Assembly: GCF_000550785.1 (NCBI RefSeq)
Contig: NZ_CP004350.1
Location: 16,834-80,833, forward strand
Length of the DNA: 64,000 nucleotides
Direction: 5' to 3'
DNA from: Corynebacterium casei LMG S-19264
GTDB taxonomy: Bacteria; Actinomycetota; Actinomycetes; Mycobacteriales; Mycobacteriaceae
Positions 18,831 through 28,692 of this stretch are shown piece by piece (positions within the stretch are counted from its first letter, which is position 1; the number at the start of each line of letters is the position of its first letter). The translations under genes and the position numbers were made by a program. A model generated the notes under the pieces. That model did not search any database. It was not told the origin of the DNA and saw nothing but the letters and a program-made list of their open reading frames with translations.

Positions 18831-20486
18831 TCAGGAGCCCTGGCCCGCCACCCAGCGGCGGCTGACTTGGGTGTTGTGAACATCTTTGATGTCGCCGGTA
18901 AAGATGTTGCGGTCGAGGGCGATGAAGTCGGCGGATTTGCCGGGTTCAATGGTGCCGGTTTCATCGGCGATGCCCAGGGCTTTCGCGGATTCGCGGGTAA
19001 AGGCGGCCATGGCTTGGGGCAGCGTGATGGCCTGATTGATGTTGACGGTGCGGTCGCCGTAGCTGTCGGAGCTGTTCGCGCTGTCGGCGGCGGCTTGGCG
19101 GGTGACCATACCTTCGATACCCAGCCAGGGGTTGAGGACGGGGAGGCCGACGGGCCAGTCGGAGCCGCCGGCGACAACGGCGCCGGAGGCGAGGAGGTCT
19201 TTGAAAGGCCAGATATTCGCCATGGTTTCATCGGCGACGAAGGCGCCGACGCCCTCGGTAAGCGGGCTGGGAAACCACATGAATGGGCAGGCATCGGCGG
19301 CGACGCTGAGTTCGGCGAAGCGCGGAAGGTCCTGCTCAGAGATAAAAGACATGTGGGCGATCTGCATTGCGGGTCCGCCGCCGGCATCTTGGCGGACAAT
19401 TTCGGCGGCATCGAGAGCTTGGCGCACCGACGCATCGCCGGTGGCGTGCAGCTTGGCATCAAGACCGAGCTCAGCACAGCGGCGAAGTGCTGCCACGAGA
19501 TCATCTAAAGTCCAGTAGAGCTCACCACGGAAGTTGGGGTCGTGGCTGGAATGATTACATTTATACGGATTCAACAGCGCCGTTGTGTGCGTGGTGGGAA
19601 CGCCATCTAAAACGAACTTGGCAAAGCGTGGTTTCACGTGTTCGCTTTCAAACTCCATGCCGGCGGCGAAGAGTTCTTCACCTACAGTGCCGTCTTCAAT
19701 GAAGGGACGAATGGGCATCGATGCAATCACGCGCATGTCTAACTCGCCGGATTCTTCAAGGGTGGATAGGCCTTCAAAGTGCGGGAGCATGGTCGCGGCA
19801 TCTTGCACGGTGGTTATCCCCAGCGCAGACAGGTGTTCTAGCGCGGTTTGTAATGCTTTAACCTGGCGTTCTTGTGGATCAACGTGAGACCCGGCAGCAA
19901 CACCTTCGGCTACCGCGCAGGCCAGCTCCCACAAAGCGCCCGTGAGCCGGCCTTGATCGTCACGGACATACGTGCCGCCTTCTGGGTCGGAGGAATCGGC
20001 TGTAATACCCATGGCCTCCAAAGCGGTGGTGTTGACTTGCCGGTTGTGCATGGTGTCATCGCGCAGCAGCACCGGATGGCCGTGAGAAGCTTCATCGAGC
20101 TTTTCTAAGAACTCCACGTTATTGAGCATGGGCAGCACACCGCTGCCGATGATGCCGCCGATAACCCACTCACCTGGTTTCAGGCGCGAGGTCCACTCGC
20201 GCACCTTCGCCAAGATAGTTTCAGCATCGTCGGTGGGATCCAAAGCTAACTCGTGAGCCAGCTGGGTGCCGCCGAGACTTAGGTGCAGGTGGCCATCGAT
20301 AAGCCCCGGCGTAACAATGCCTTTATCAATGATGATGGTCTCATGTGGTGTGCCAACTTGGTCCTCCACTTCGTGGAGCGCGCCCGTGGCGATGATACGG
20401 CCATCTGCAACGGCGAAGGCTTCGACCCAGTCATCATCGGCAACGCTGGTCCAAATCTTTCCGGTGTATACGGTTGTCTGCGTCAT
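18831..20486 (-). CDS. Amidohydrolase, YtcJ-like metal-dependent hydrolase
   Basis: A 551-residue protein of the amidohydrolase superfamily. The N-terminal metal motif is GLIDGHLHLS near residue 62; further metal ligands are expected in KLHATGDASVRQAL and in GSDWPVGL near the C-terminus. It is the last gene of a three-gene minus-strand operon after the amine oxidase and the permease, its ATG touching the stop codon of the oxidase gene. It probably hydrolyses an amide or related product of amine breakdown, which is inference. Confidence 0.85.
   Translation of the reverse strand: MTQTTVYTGKIWTSVADDDWVEAFAVADGRIIATGALHEVEDQVGTPHETIIIDKGIVTPGLIDGHLHLSLGGTQLAHELALDPTDDAETILAKVREWTSRLKPGEWVIGGIIGSGVLPMLNNVEFLEKLDEASHGHPVLLRDDTMHNRQVNTTALEAMGITADSSDPEGGTYVRDDQGRLTGALWELACAVAEGVAAGSHVDPQERQVKALQTALEHLSALGITTVQDAATMLPHFEGLSTLEESGELDMRVIASMPIRPFIEDGTVGEELFAAGMEFESEHVKPRFAKFVLDGVPTTHTTALLNPYKCNHSSHDPNFRGELYWTLDDLVAALRRCAELGLDAKLHATGDASVRQALDAAEIVRQDAGGGPAMQIAHMSFISEQDLPRFAELSVAADACPFMWFPSPLTEGVGAFVADETMANIWPFKDLLASGAVVAGGSDWPVGLPVLNPWLGIEGMVTRQAAADSANSSDSYGDRTVNINQAITLPQAMAAFTRESAKALGIADETGTIEPGKSADFIALDRNIFTGDIKDVHNTQVSRRWVAGQGS
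19627..19640. promoter_or_regulatory. Weak parS-like half site
   Basis: The sequence GTGGTTTCACGTGT keeps only the GTTTCACGTG half of the parS palindrome. It lies inside the amidohydrolase gene. Two better matches stand about 1.5 kb and 3 kb away, but this one may be chance. Confidence 0.3.
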
Positions 20487-21836
20487 TTACTGTTCCTTTG
20501 TCTCCCGCATGCTGTTGATGACCTGGCGGGCGGTGGTCATGCCTTTTTCTAGCGCGCCGTCGACGCAGACGCCGCGCCAGCCGTAGGCATAATCGGAGCC
20601 GGCGAAGAATAACTGCGAATCGATGTCGTCGAAAAGGCTCCAGCCTTGGGTGAATTGGCCCTTGCGCAGGGTTCCCCAGGCCTGGCCAGCCCACTTATCG
20701 GCAACCCAGTTGTGGCCGGTGGTATCGACAACCTCGAGGTCATCGCGCCATTGGTTGATAACAGCTTGGGCGTCTTCGATGGAGTTGAGATCAATATTGG
20801 TGTTGTCGTAGCCAAAGCCGACCAGGATGGTGGTGTCGTCATCCATGAAGTATTCGGAGCGCACCACGGACATCTTGGCTGGCTTTGGTGCATAGCCTAG
20901 GAAGCGGTGGTGACCTTTGATCTTGATCCAGATCTTTGCACCTTGGGAGTTCCACTTGTCATCGATAACGCTTTGTACAGCATCGGGCAGGGCAGGGGAG
21001 AATTCAATATTGCTCAGCGCGCCGACCGGCACGGTGCAGATTACTGCCGATGCTTCGATGACTTCACCCGATTCAGTAGTTACTATTGCGCGGTTAGCGC
21101 GATGTTCGACCTTCGCGACTGGGGTATTCAGGCGGATATCGTTGTTGAGGTCGCCAGCGATGCCATCGTAAAGCGAGCGCATGCCGTTATTGAGCTTCCA
21201 CTTCAAGGTGATATCTTCCATCACGCGGTAGCGGTTATCAGATAGCGCGCCCCATTGCTTCGCCATGAGCGCGGAGCCGGTGTATGGGTCGCCGATGTAG
21301 CCGGCGCACCAGAAGGCATCGACAAGATCGATAGTCTCTTGGTCGAATCCAGCTTCTTTCACAAGGTCAATGGCATTTTTCTGGTCATCGGAAAGAAAGC
21401 GCTCACGCACTTCAGCTGGGCCATCGAAGTCATCAGAGAGAACCCATAACGGATCATGCGGGTTAGGGAAGTAGTCCTCACTGCCTTCGTAGGTCGCTTC
21501 CATTGCAGCCGTGAGCTTTTCGTCCAGATCATCCTCGGTGCCCTTGACCACCTTGCCGTCGGTTACCCAGTGGGCGTCATTGCCGGAAGGCGACGCCGTG
21601 ATCTCAGTGCGCTGACCATAGCGCATGATCTCAGTCCAGGTGTGGGCTTGGAACCAGTGCACCCAGGTAGCGCCCAATTCCAGCGGGCGACCCATGCGCT
21701 CTTCGGTCCAGGCACGCCCGCCGATGCGGTCTTTGGCCTCCAAGATTTCATATTCAATGCCGGCGGTTTGCAGCTCGCGCGCGGCAACTAGACCTGCGAA
21801 TCCGGCGCCGATGATGACAACTTTGTTCTTAGACAT
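20487..21836 (-). CDS. Flavin monoamine oxidase family protein
   Basis: A 449-residue FAD enzyme from the ATG at 21836 (MSKNKVVIIGAGFAGL); a longer open frame upstream is not coding. The dinucleotide fold is VVIIGAGFAGLVAARELQ, followed by the ILEAKDRIGGRAWTE motif of amine oxidases and the C-terminal YAYGWRGVCVDGALEKG, which contacts the flavin. Such enzymes oxidise primary amines such as putrescine or tyramine. Between the permease and the amidohydrolase it makes an amine-uptake and breakdown operon. The stop codon abuts the next gene. Confidence 0.88.
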   Translation of the reverse strand: MSKNKVVIIGAGFAGLVAARELQTAGIEYEILEAKDRIGGRAWTEERMGRPLELGATWVHWFQAHTWTEIMRYGQRTEITASPSGNDAHWVTDGKVVKGTEDDLDEKLTAAMEATYEGSEDYFPNPHDPLWVLSDDFDGPAEVRERFLSDDQKNAIDLVKEAGFDQETIDLVDAFWCAGYIGDPYTGSALMAKQWGALSDNRYRVMEDITLKWKLNNGMRSLYDGIAGDLNNDIRLNTPVAKVEHRANRAIVTTESGEVIEASAVICTVPVGALSNIEFSPALPDAVQSVIDDKWNSQGAKIWIKIKGHHRFLGYAPKPAKMSVVRSEYFMDDDTTILVGFGYDNTNIDLNSIEDAQAVINQWRDDLEVVDTTGHNWVADKWAGQAWGTLRKGQFTQGWSLFDDIDSQLFFAGSDYAYGWRGVCVDGALEKGMTTARQVINSMRETKEQ

Positions 21837-21895
21837 GATTAAGGTTTCCTTTTCTTGAAGTGAAAAATGTTGGTGGCTGTGGGGAGGCAATATGC

Positions 21896-23383
21896 TTATA
21901 CCGTCGCCGCGGGTTCGGGTTCGATCTCCGCAACCTCGCCCGTGATGTGCGCGGAGTTCATGGTGTTGCGGCGGATTAAAATCTCGCCCCAGATAAGGCC
22001 AATGAGCCCGGATCCCAAGATGATGGCCGGCATGATCCAAATCATGAAGAAGTCTTCGGTGTCCATCATGAGGTTGAAGTTGATGAGAATCAGCGCGGTT
22101 ACCGCCGCCATGCCAATGCCGGCGAGCAACGGCGCGATAGTTTTCACGAACACGCTGTACTCGCGGTGGTAACGGTTCGCCCACACCATCACGGCAAAGC
22201 TGGTGACAGCCAGCAGGAAGGTCAGGCCAAAGGCCGCGGCGTTGGTAAACCAGGTAAATAAGGTGACCACCGGAAACAGGAATTCTTGTTCTGAGCCACT
22301 ACCGATGATGGCAAAGACCGCCAGGACCACAATTGCCAGGATAGATTGAGCCATAGAACCACCGATTGGTGCACCGCTTTTACCAGTGCGGCCAAAGCTT
22401 GCAGGAAGAACTCCAGATTGCCCAAGAGAGAAGAAATACCTGGCCGCAGCATTGTGAAAAGCAATCAACGCTGCCATGAGGCTGGTGACAAAAAGCAGGT
22501 GCGCGGCATTTGATGCCGTGGTACTAAAGTCCGCGAGCCAGACAAAGACCAGGTCGGGGCCAAATTCTTGCGCTTGGCTAACGATGCTCCCTGGACCCAC
22601 GCCCATCTGCAACGCCCACGCGGAGAACGCATAAAAAGCAGCGATAATGCCGACGGCAATATATGTTGCACGTGAAACAGTACGCTCAGGGTTCTTGGCT
22701 TCCTCCGAGTAGATAGCGCCGGATTCAAAGCCCATGAAAGCGGCCATCGTAAAGGCTAAAAGCACACCGATGCCTGGGGTGAAGAACTGATCCGGCTGCC
22801 AACCGCTGGTGCTGATTCCTTCTGGGGCATTGGCAATCGCCATGACGGAGAAGACAATGACCACCAAGAATTCCAAGGTGACGATGACGCCAAGTACCTT
22901 GGCCGAGAAGTCAATGTTGTTTACGCCCAAGATGCCAACGATGAGCCATCCCACGATGCCAAGCAACCACCAGGGAAGCTCAATTCCGGCCAATGCTGTC
23001 AAAGCATTGGCCGCGGAGAAACCGAAGAGTCCATAAAGGCCAATCTGCATGAGGTTATACGCAACGAGCGCCAAAATAGCGCCCGCGATTCCTTGGCGCA
23101 GTCCCAAGCCACGCGCAATGAAGACGTAGAAAGCGCCTGAGGATTGAATCTGGCTGGCCATGCGCCCATAGCCCACGGCGAAAAGCGCCAGGATGATGCC
23201 AAGCACCACGTACCCGATGGGCACTCCGAGCAGTCCTGCAACCGCGTAGTTAGTGGGCGCACCACCCGCCAACACCGTCAAAGGTGCCGATGCCGCGATG
23301 ATGATAAATACCAATGACGCCGTGGACAGCTTTCCGCTTTTGAGCCCATTGCGAGTGTCTTGTTGTGACGGTGAAGTAGCCAT
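21896..23383 (-). CDS. APC-family amino acid or amine permease
   Basis: A 495-residue transporter with about 12 hydrophobic segments. Landmarks are VFIIIAASAPLTVLAGG in TM1, then MASQIQSSGAFYVFIARGLG, and FMGFESGAIYSEEAKNPERT, where the conserved Glu lies in TM6. It is first in the operon with the amine oxidase and amidohydrolase and probably imports their substrate. A TetR regulator is divergent with 216 bp between. Confidence 0.88.
   Translation of the reverse strand: MATSPSQQDTRNGLKSGKLSTASLVFIIIAASAPLTVLAGGAPTNYAVAGLLGVPIGYVVLGIILALFAVGYGRMASQIQSSGAFYVFIARGLGLRQGIAGAILALVAYNLMQIGLYGLFGFSAANALTALAGIELPWWLLGIVGWLIVGILGVNNIDFSAKVLGVIVTLEFLVVIVFSVMAIANAPEGISTSGWQPDQFFTPGIGVLLAFTMAAFMGFESGAIYSEEAKNPERTVSRATYIAVGIIAAFYAFSAWALQMGVGPGSIVSQAQEFGPDLVFVWLADFSTTASNAAHLLFVTSLMAALIAFHNAAARYFFSLGQSGVLPASFGRTGKSGAPIGGSMAQSILAIVVLAVFAIIGSGSEQEFLFPVVTLFTWFTNAAAFGLTFLLAVTSFAVMVWANRYHREYSVFVKTIAPLLAGIGMAAVTALILINFNLMMDTEDFFMIWIMPAIILGSGLIGLIWGEILIRRNTMNSAHITGEVAEIEPEPAATV
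22664..22679. promoter_or_regulatory. parS-like ParB-binding site inside the permease gene
   Basis: TGTTGCACGTGAAACA matches the 16-base parS consensus at 15 positions. parS sites within coding sequence are common near the origin of actinobacterial chromosomes. Together with 18097-18110 it suggests a parS cluster here. Confidence 0.7.
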
Positions 23384-23599
23384 ATCGGTCTTTTCTGCCG
23401 GGAATAAGGATTGACGTGAATCTCTCTACGTTCTTAAAGTGGTTCACGACACGTTTAAGTTCTACTGGTGTAGAGGATAAACTTGAAGTGACGCATTGGC
23501 AAGGGGATATCTGAAATTGGTTTGAACCACGCAACAACCAACTTGAGCAGCGAGAGTGCTTAGTACAATGTCAACAGCACTATTGAGTGGAGAAAATGA

Positions 23600-24190
23600 A
23601 TGCCAAAAGTAGTTGACCATGTACAGCGCAAGCGGGAGCTTGTTGAATCAACGTGGCGGGTTATTGCGCGCCGGGGACTAGCTGGTGCCACTATGCGGCA
23701 GATTGCTGAAGAAGCAGGCTATGCCAATGGTGCGTTAAAGCCTTATTTTCCCACCAAGATGGACCTTTTAGCGGCCACGTTTGAACACGTTTATAGCTCC
23801 ACTGAAGAGCGTATTGGCAAGTCCATCGAAGGCCTGCGTGGGTTTGAAGCAGTGCGTGCGATGTGCCTGGAAGTCCTTCCGTTTACTGAACGACTGCGTG
23901 ATGAGGCGCGGATAGTTGTGTCATTCTGGGACAGTGCTGCCCAAGATGGAAAACGTGCGGCACTAGCTGCGGTTTCAACGAATCGGTGGTGCGAGATGAT
24001 AGCCACCATGCTCAAGGAAGCTAAAGAAGATGGGCTGCTTCGTTCAATTTCCAACGTTGAAAGCACGGCAGAGATACTGGTGGTTTTCTTGCAAGGCTCG
24101 CAGATTACCGCGGTGATGGATCCGGAAGGATTTAGTAAACAAAGGATCATCAACCAGCTGGAGGCGTATTTGGATCTTCTGCGCGTATAA
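23600..24190 (+). CDS. TetR/AcrR-family regulator
   Basis: A 196-residue protein. The N-terminal helix-turn-helix reads GLAGATMRQIAEEAGYANGALKPYFPTKMDLL. The C-terminal part resembles the BetI-type ligand-binding domain (VLPFTERLRDEARIVVSFWD). It is divergent from the permease-oxidase-amidohydrolase operon and most likely represses it, with the amine as inducer. The start ATG follows GAGTGGAGAAAATGA; an alternative start is one codon away. Confidence 0.88.
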   Translation: MPKVVDHVQRKRELVESTWRVIARRGLAGATMRQIAEEAGYANGALKPYFPTKMDLLAATFEHVYSSTEERIGKSIEGLRGFEAVRAMCLEVLPFTERLRDEARIVVSFWDSAAQDGKRAALAAVSTNRWCEMIATMLKEAKEDGLLRSISNVESTAEILVVFLQGSQITAVMDPEGFSKQRIINQLEAYLDLLRV

Positions 24191-24248
24191 AGGGCTAGAC
24201 TCGCGCAAAACTAATCCGAGAGAGTTTTGAGCCTAGAGGAGGATTCAT

Positions 24249-25031
24249 ATACGGAGCGTTGAACTAGGCAGCAGCGGGCAACAAGTACCCAACATGATCG
24301 CGGGAATGATGCGCATCGGAGATAAGACTGATGCGGAAATTCGTGAGCTTTATGATTCCGCGCGTGAAGCGGGCGTGAGCTACTTCGATCATGCGGATCT
24401 TTATGGTTTCAACTTTCCTGATGGTGGATACCACCTGTGTGAGCGTAGGTTTGCAGAAGCCGTGAAGCTTTCTTCGTCCGAGCGCGAGGGCATTGTTTTG
24501 CAGTCGAAGACAGGAATCGTTGAAGATCCGTGGGGCTATGACCAGTCTTATGAACACATTGTTGCTTCAGTAGATGAGTCCTTGAAATCATTGAATATGG
24601 ACTACCTTGATGTGCTGTTGCTGCACCGTCCCGATGTACTGGTGGAACCAGAAGAAGTAGCGCGTGCCTTTGATGAACTTGAGGCAGCCGGCAAGGTGCG
24701 TGCCTTTGGCGTATCGAACCACACTCCGCGTCAGATTGATCTGCTCAAGACTGCTGTGAAACAGCCACTTCTTGTGAACCAGGTGCAGTTTTCTATCACG
24801 CATTCTTCGTTGGTTGCGCAGGGGATGACATCCAATATGACAACGTCGGATGATGCGTTTACGCGCGATGGTGGCGGTCTAGTGGACTACGCGCGGGTGA
24901 ATAAGATTACGCTGCAGGCATGGTCGCCAATTCAAATAGGCCATGAGCCAGGCATTTTCTTAGGTTCCCTAGACTATCCGGAACTCAATGCTGAGATTGA
25001 AGGTGCTGTTGCAAACAGGAATTCCAGATAA
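24249..25031 (+). pseudogene. Aldo/keto reductase, 3'-truncated
   Basis: The frame reads RSVELGSSGQQVPNMIAGMMRI from the codon ATA at 24249 onward, which aligns with the family start; AGGAGG stands 7 bases upstream, so the original ATG may have changed to ATA (the next ATG is 24294). Landmarks are YFDHADLYG (catalytic Asp and Tyr), VLLLHRPDV and QPLLVNQVQFSITHS. The last codons are replaced by the element at 25002-25110 and the frame ends in GAVANRNSR; the C-terminal beta-barrel strands are missing. Confidence 0.8.
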
Positions 25032-25110
25032 CTAACTATTTGTTAGTGTGCAGCGCAACGCTGGTACCGGATCCGCCGTTTTCGTCGAAACGCGAGTTTG
25101 CAACAGCACC
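25002..25110. mobile_element. 110-bp IS6-type miniature element, copy 1
   Basis: A 109-bp element with perfect 15-bp inverted ends, GGTGCTGTTGCAAAC and GTTTGCAACAGCACC. It contains an internal hairpin ACTAAC-tattt-GTTAGT and no gene. The ends resemble those of IS6-family elements (IS26 ends are GGCACTGTTGCAAA). It joins the cut aldo/keto reductase to the cut IS256-type transposase; no target duplication is visible. Other copies: 28583-28692, 30653-30762. Confidence 0.75.
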
Positions 25111-26290
25111 GTCTTTGTCTGCTTCAGACTGGTCAACGACATATAGCGTTTCTGCTGAATCCAGTCATCATGCTGTTCCGCGAGTACCGCCCCGACCAGA
25201 CGAACCACCGCGTCCCGGTTTGGGAAGATGCCGACGACGTCGGTACGCCGGCGGATCTCCCGGTTCAACCGCTCGGTCGGATTATTCGACCAGACCTTCG
25301 TCCACACCGCCTTCGGGGCGTTCGTGAACGCCAGCAGCTCATGCAGAGCTTCCTCCAGATAATCCGCCACCTGCGGGAACTTTTCCTGACAGAACGCCAC
25401 GACCTCCCGGGCCTGCTTCCATACTGCGTCGGCGTCCGGCTGCTGAAAGATCGTGTGAAACATTGCCGACAAGGTCGGCCACTTAAGTCTTCGATACCAA
25501 GCCAGAGAGGTTCTTCGAAAAGTGCGTGCGGCACCGCTGCCAGGACGCATTCGGTAGGATCTCGCCGATAGCGTGCTGGATGCCCAGGTGCGCGTCGTTG
25601 GTGACCAGGTAGACCTGATTAAGACCCCGGGCCTTGAGGTCCCTAAAGAAACCCGTCCAGGAGGCCACCGACTCTGCGGTGGCGACCTGCATACCGAGTA
25701 GTTCCCGGCACCCTTCGGCGTTGACCCCGGTAGCCAACAACACCGAGGTTTTGACGACGCGGCCGCCTTTGCGGACCTTCATGGTCAAGGCGTCACAGGA
25801 GACGTACAGGTAGGGGCCGGTATCCAGCGGCCGGCTACGAAAATCCTCGACCATAGAGTCCAGGTCTTTGGCCATCTCGGATACCTGTGACTTCGAGAGA
25901 TTGTTGATGCCCAGTGAGGCGACCAGGTCGTTCATCCTGCGGGTGGAGACACCCTTGAGATAGCAGGTCGCGATCACCGTGGTCAGGCGCGTTCGGCCCG
26001 GGTGCGTCGTTCCAGCAGCCAGTCGGGGAAGAACGACCCTGCCCGAAGCTTCGGGACCGCGACATCTACGGTGCCAACCCTGGTGTCGAGGTCGCGGTGA
26101 CGGTAACCGTTGCGGACGTTGGTACGGGCGTGGCTGGTGGTGGCGTAATCAGCACCGCAGATCTGGTCTGCTTGGATGGACAGGAAAGCCCTGGAGCATC
26201 TGTCTCATCAAGTCCGGGGAGGCTTGAGACAGCAGGTCGTCGAGATAGGTGGTCGGATCGATAGAATAAGGGCCAGCGGCCATCGTGGGT
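25111..26290 (-). pseudogene. IS256-family (mutator-type) transposase, frameshifted and truncated
   Basis: Pieces of one transposase lie in different frames from 26290 down to 25111. The N-terminus (MAAGPYSIDPTTYLDDLLSQ) is followed by DLVASLGINNLSKSQVSEMAKDLD, then YLYVSCDALTMKVRKGGRV with the first Asp of the DDE triad, then LVTNDAHLGIQHAI and NNPTERLNREIRRRTDVVGIFPNRDAVVRL with the later acidic residues. The C-terminal end after QQKRYMSLTSLKQ is replaced by the 109-bp element. The outer inverted repeats cannot be seen. Confidence 0.8.
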
Positions 26291-26404
26291 TCCCTTTCGA
26301 GGAGATGCAGGAGTTGATTCGAAAGGTGACTTTGGGGGTCGCCCACGTCTCCCATGGGGCCCTCACCGACAGCTACAGATACACCACGCTAAAGGACGTA
26401 ACCG

Positions 26405-26940
26405 AGGCGTCGCCGGCGGGTGGAAAGCCGCAGATTTCCAGGCGTAGTACGAGGACCGGTTGATCCTCAGAACTTGGCACAACCGCTTGACCTGATAGAG
26501 GTCTCGGTGGTCATCAACGAATCGGAAGCGGCTCTACCTGGTCGTCTCTCCCGCGAAATATTTCGCGGCCTTGGCAGCAGGATATCGCGCTCGGTTGAGA
26601 GTTTCTGCGTCTCCGAGCGCAGGTGCTGGACTTCTTTGCGCAGGCGCAACAGCTCGTCGGTGGGGTCTTCGGCGGTGCGGCTGGGCTGGACGCCGCGGGC
26701 CTTGCGGGCGGCGTAGACCCAGTTCTTCAGCGTCGCCCGGCTGATCCCGAGGTCCACGGCGATCGAGGAGAACGAGGCGCCTGTGGTGTCCTCATAGAGT
26801 CGGACCGCGTCCGTCTTGAACTCATCGGTGTAGGTGTTCTTCGCCCATGGTGGTTTCTCGCATTCTCCGGCCCATTTTGGGCCGGGGTCAGCGTGTCCAC
26901 CAAACAGGGGACGGCCCCGTAGTCTTGCTGGTGGGACTGT
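26405..26940 (-). pseudogene. IS3-family remnant, OrfA and start of OrfB
   Basis: OrfA is readable as AKNTYTDEFKTDAVRLYEDT, then DLGISRATLKNWVYAARKA (helix-turn-helix) and a coiled coil ending in KLSTERDILL, with a frameshift at its start. After another shift, OrfB begins as FRFVDDHRDLYQVKRLCQVL and stops at about 26405. The right end, near 26890-26940, has the GTCCCCTGTTTGGTGGACA type of IS3 end. No intact product is possible. Confidence 0.75.
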
Positions 26941-27125
26941 TTGTTTGGTTTTTCTTCACACATTAATCGAAACAGGCAGTCCCCTCTTTATGTCCCCGCG
27001 ACACGCCCCAGAGCGGCGATCGGACTGCGAGCGCTAAACCCCTATGAATAAGCCTCAATCCCCACAGGGCGCTCATGATGTTTATCCGGCGGGCAGTCAT
27101 GCCCCATGTCTTGGCTTGGTGAGAA

Positions 27126-28196
27126 TTAGCAGTTGTTCTCGTTGGCGTCTTGGCGTTGTTTGAATCGTTGTGCCAGGCGTTTGCCGTGGGTGAGTTCTCG
27201 AATGGTGTCTTCGCTATCGAAATTCGATCCGAGAGCACCCGCAACGGTGCCCATCGAGGCGCTGAGCCAGGCGATATCAACGTAGTTCCCGAGGGAGGCT
27301 TCCGCACCGATTTTCGATGACATGAATCCGGATTCGATGACACCTATTCCCCCGATGAAGATCCCGATAAATAGTACCAAGTAGAGCAAGATGACCGACA
27401 GCAGGAGAGTGGCCACGGTGGAGGCGTTATACATGGCGGCTTCGGTCAGGTCGCCTAGTTTTCGTGAATGTTCCCACAACCTGTTGGTACCGATCAGCCA
27501 GAGCACCATGGTCACAATGACCATCGCGGTAATCAGACCCAGTCGCCAGCTGGGCAAAGCGTCCGCCATTTCCCAAATTGAGGAGTAGAAGATGCCGAAC
27601 GCCCCAGTTCCCGCCGCGGCAGCGAGTACTCCAGACAACTTCGATACCGCCGACAGGGGCTCATTGGTACGTACCATGCCCAGGACCAGTCGGAGTCTGC
27701 CCGGTCGCCACCAGGGAGAGGTGATGTAGACGGACCGGCCGGAACGAGACTCCTGCTCGTAGACCACCCCGGAGTCGGATGTGTGCTGGTCGGTTCCGGG
27801 TGTCTGCTGGTCGGCGAGAGCGTCCAGGGAGTCGAACAGTACATGGCGAAGTCTCTGGGTCACGCCCTGCCATCCCAGTGCTGGTAGGGAAATGATGACC
27901 AGACCTTCCCCGTAGTGCAGCGCGGCGATCTTGGGTTTTCGCCCGGCACGGCGGGGGATTTCGGTGACGATGGCCAGTAGATCTACGTCATCGTCTCGTG
28001 CCCATCCTCGAACGGTGTCGAGATCGAGCGTGCCATCTGGGCGCGCTGGGGTTCGACTTTTGTGGTGGGAGAAAAGATATCTGCCGACAGTTTTCTCTCC
28101 GTCATTGCCATCACCGAGGACACGTGAGACGGTGCGGGACGGTAGGCCAGGGTCGGCAAAAATAGCAACGCGCAATGGTTGGTTCATGAGGGCCAT
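27126..28196 (-). CDS. Hypothetical membrane protein
   Basis: A 356-residue protein. The N-terminal 150 residues are soluble, with a strand/helix pattern that starts LRVAIFADPGLPSRTVSRVL and includes IAALHYGEGLVIISL. The C-terminal half carries at least five membrane helices (about residues 190-215, 220-240, 260-290, 300-320, 325-340). I do not recognise the family. The start at 28196 or the Met four codons later (28184) are both possible; no ribosome site is clear. Confidence 0.6.
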   Translation of the reverse strand: MALMNQPLRVAIFADPGLPSRTVSRVLGDGNDGEKTVGRYLFSHHKSRTPARPDGTLDLDTVRGWARDDDVDLLAIVTEIPRRAGRKPKIAALHYGEGLVIISLPALGWQGVTQRLRHVLFDSLDALADQQTPGTDQHTSDSGVVYEQESRSGRSVYITSPWWRPGRLRLVLGMVRTNEPLSAVSKLSGVLAAAAGTGAFGIFYSSIWEMADALPSWRLGLITAMVIVTMVLWLIGTNRLWEHSRKLGDLTEAAMYNASTVATLLLSVILLYLVLFIGIFIGGIGVIESGFMSSKIGAEASLGNYVDIAWLSASMGTVAGALGSNFDSEDTIRELTHGKRLAQRFKQRQDANENNC

Positions 28197-28205
28197 TATT
28201 CGGAG

Positions 28206-28582
28206 GAACCCACTATTTCACAACCTGCCTGGGCCGACGCTGGTGCGCACTCACGGCGGTGCCGAAATCGAAGGATTCATCAGTCTCGAGCAAATGAGCG
28301 CCGAGCGCTTTATACGGATCAAGTCATCGATTGGTCATGATGCTCCAGAAAATCTATTACTGAAGGCCGGCCTGCAACTTCAAACTGGAATCATCGGGAC
28401 GACGGTAGCGTCGGTTCCTGGCGTGGTGATGAATTCAGAGCTACTCGGCATCATTCCTAGCGCAGTGGTTGAGAGCCTTGGCTGGTCCGACCGGATACAG
28501 ATTTTGCCCAATCCGACCAGTGCTGAACCTATGGAAGTGTCGTTGATGTCAAGGGTGAAGCAACGCCGAACGAGGCCACAGA
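28206..28582 (+). pseudogene. LysR-type regulator, effector-domain fragment
   Basis: The frame from about 28206 reads PLFHNLPGPTLVRTHGG, then ISLEQMSAERFIRI, then LQLQTGIIGTTVASVPGVVM and LLGIIPSAVVESLG, the pattern of the C-terminal half of a LysR effector-binding domain. The DNA-binding half is absent, and the 3' end is cut at 28582 by the second miniature element. The fragment has no start of its own. Confidence 0.5.
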
Positions 28583-28692
28583 GGTGCTGTTGCAAACAGG
28601 AATTCCAGATGACTAACTATTTGTTAGTGTGCAGCGCAACGCTGGTACCGGATCCGCCGTTTTCGACGAAAACGCGAGTTTGCAACAGCACC
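28583..28692. mobile_element. 110-bp IS6-type miniature element, copy 2
   Basis: Almost identical to copy 1 (three small differences: ATGACT for ATAACT, GACG for GTCG and one extra A). It has the same 15-bp inverted ends and sits at the break of the LysR fragment. A degenerate extra end, TTTGAAACAGCACC, follows at 28695. Confidence 0.75.
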
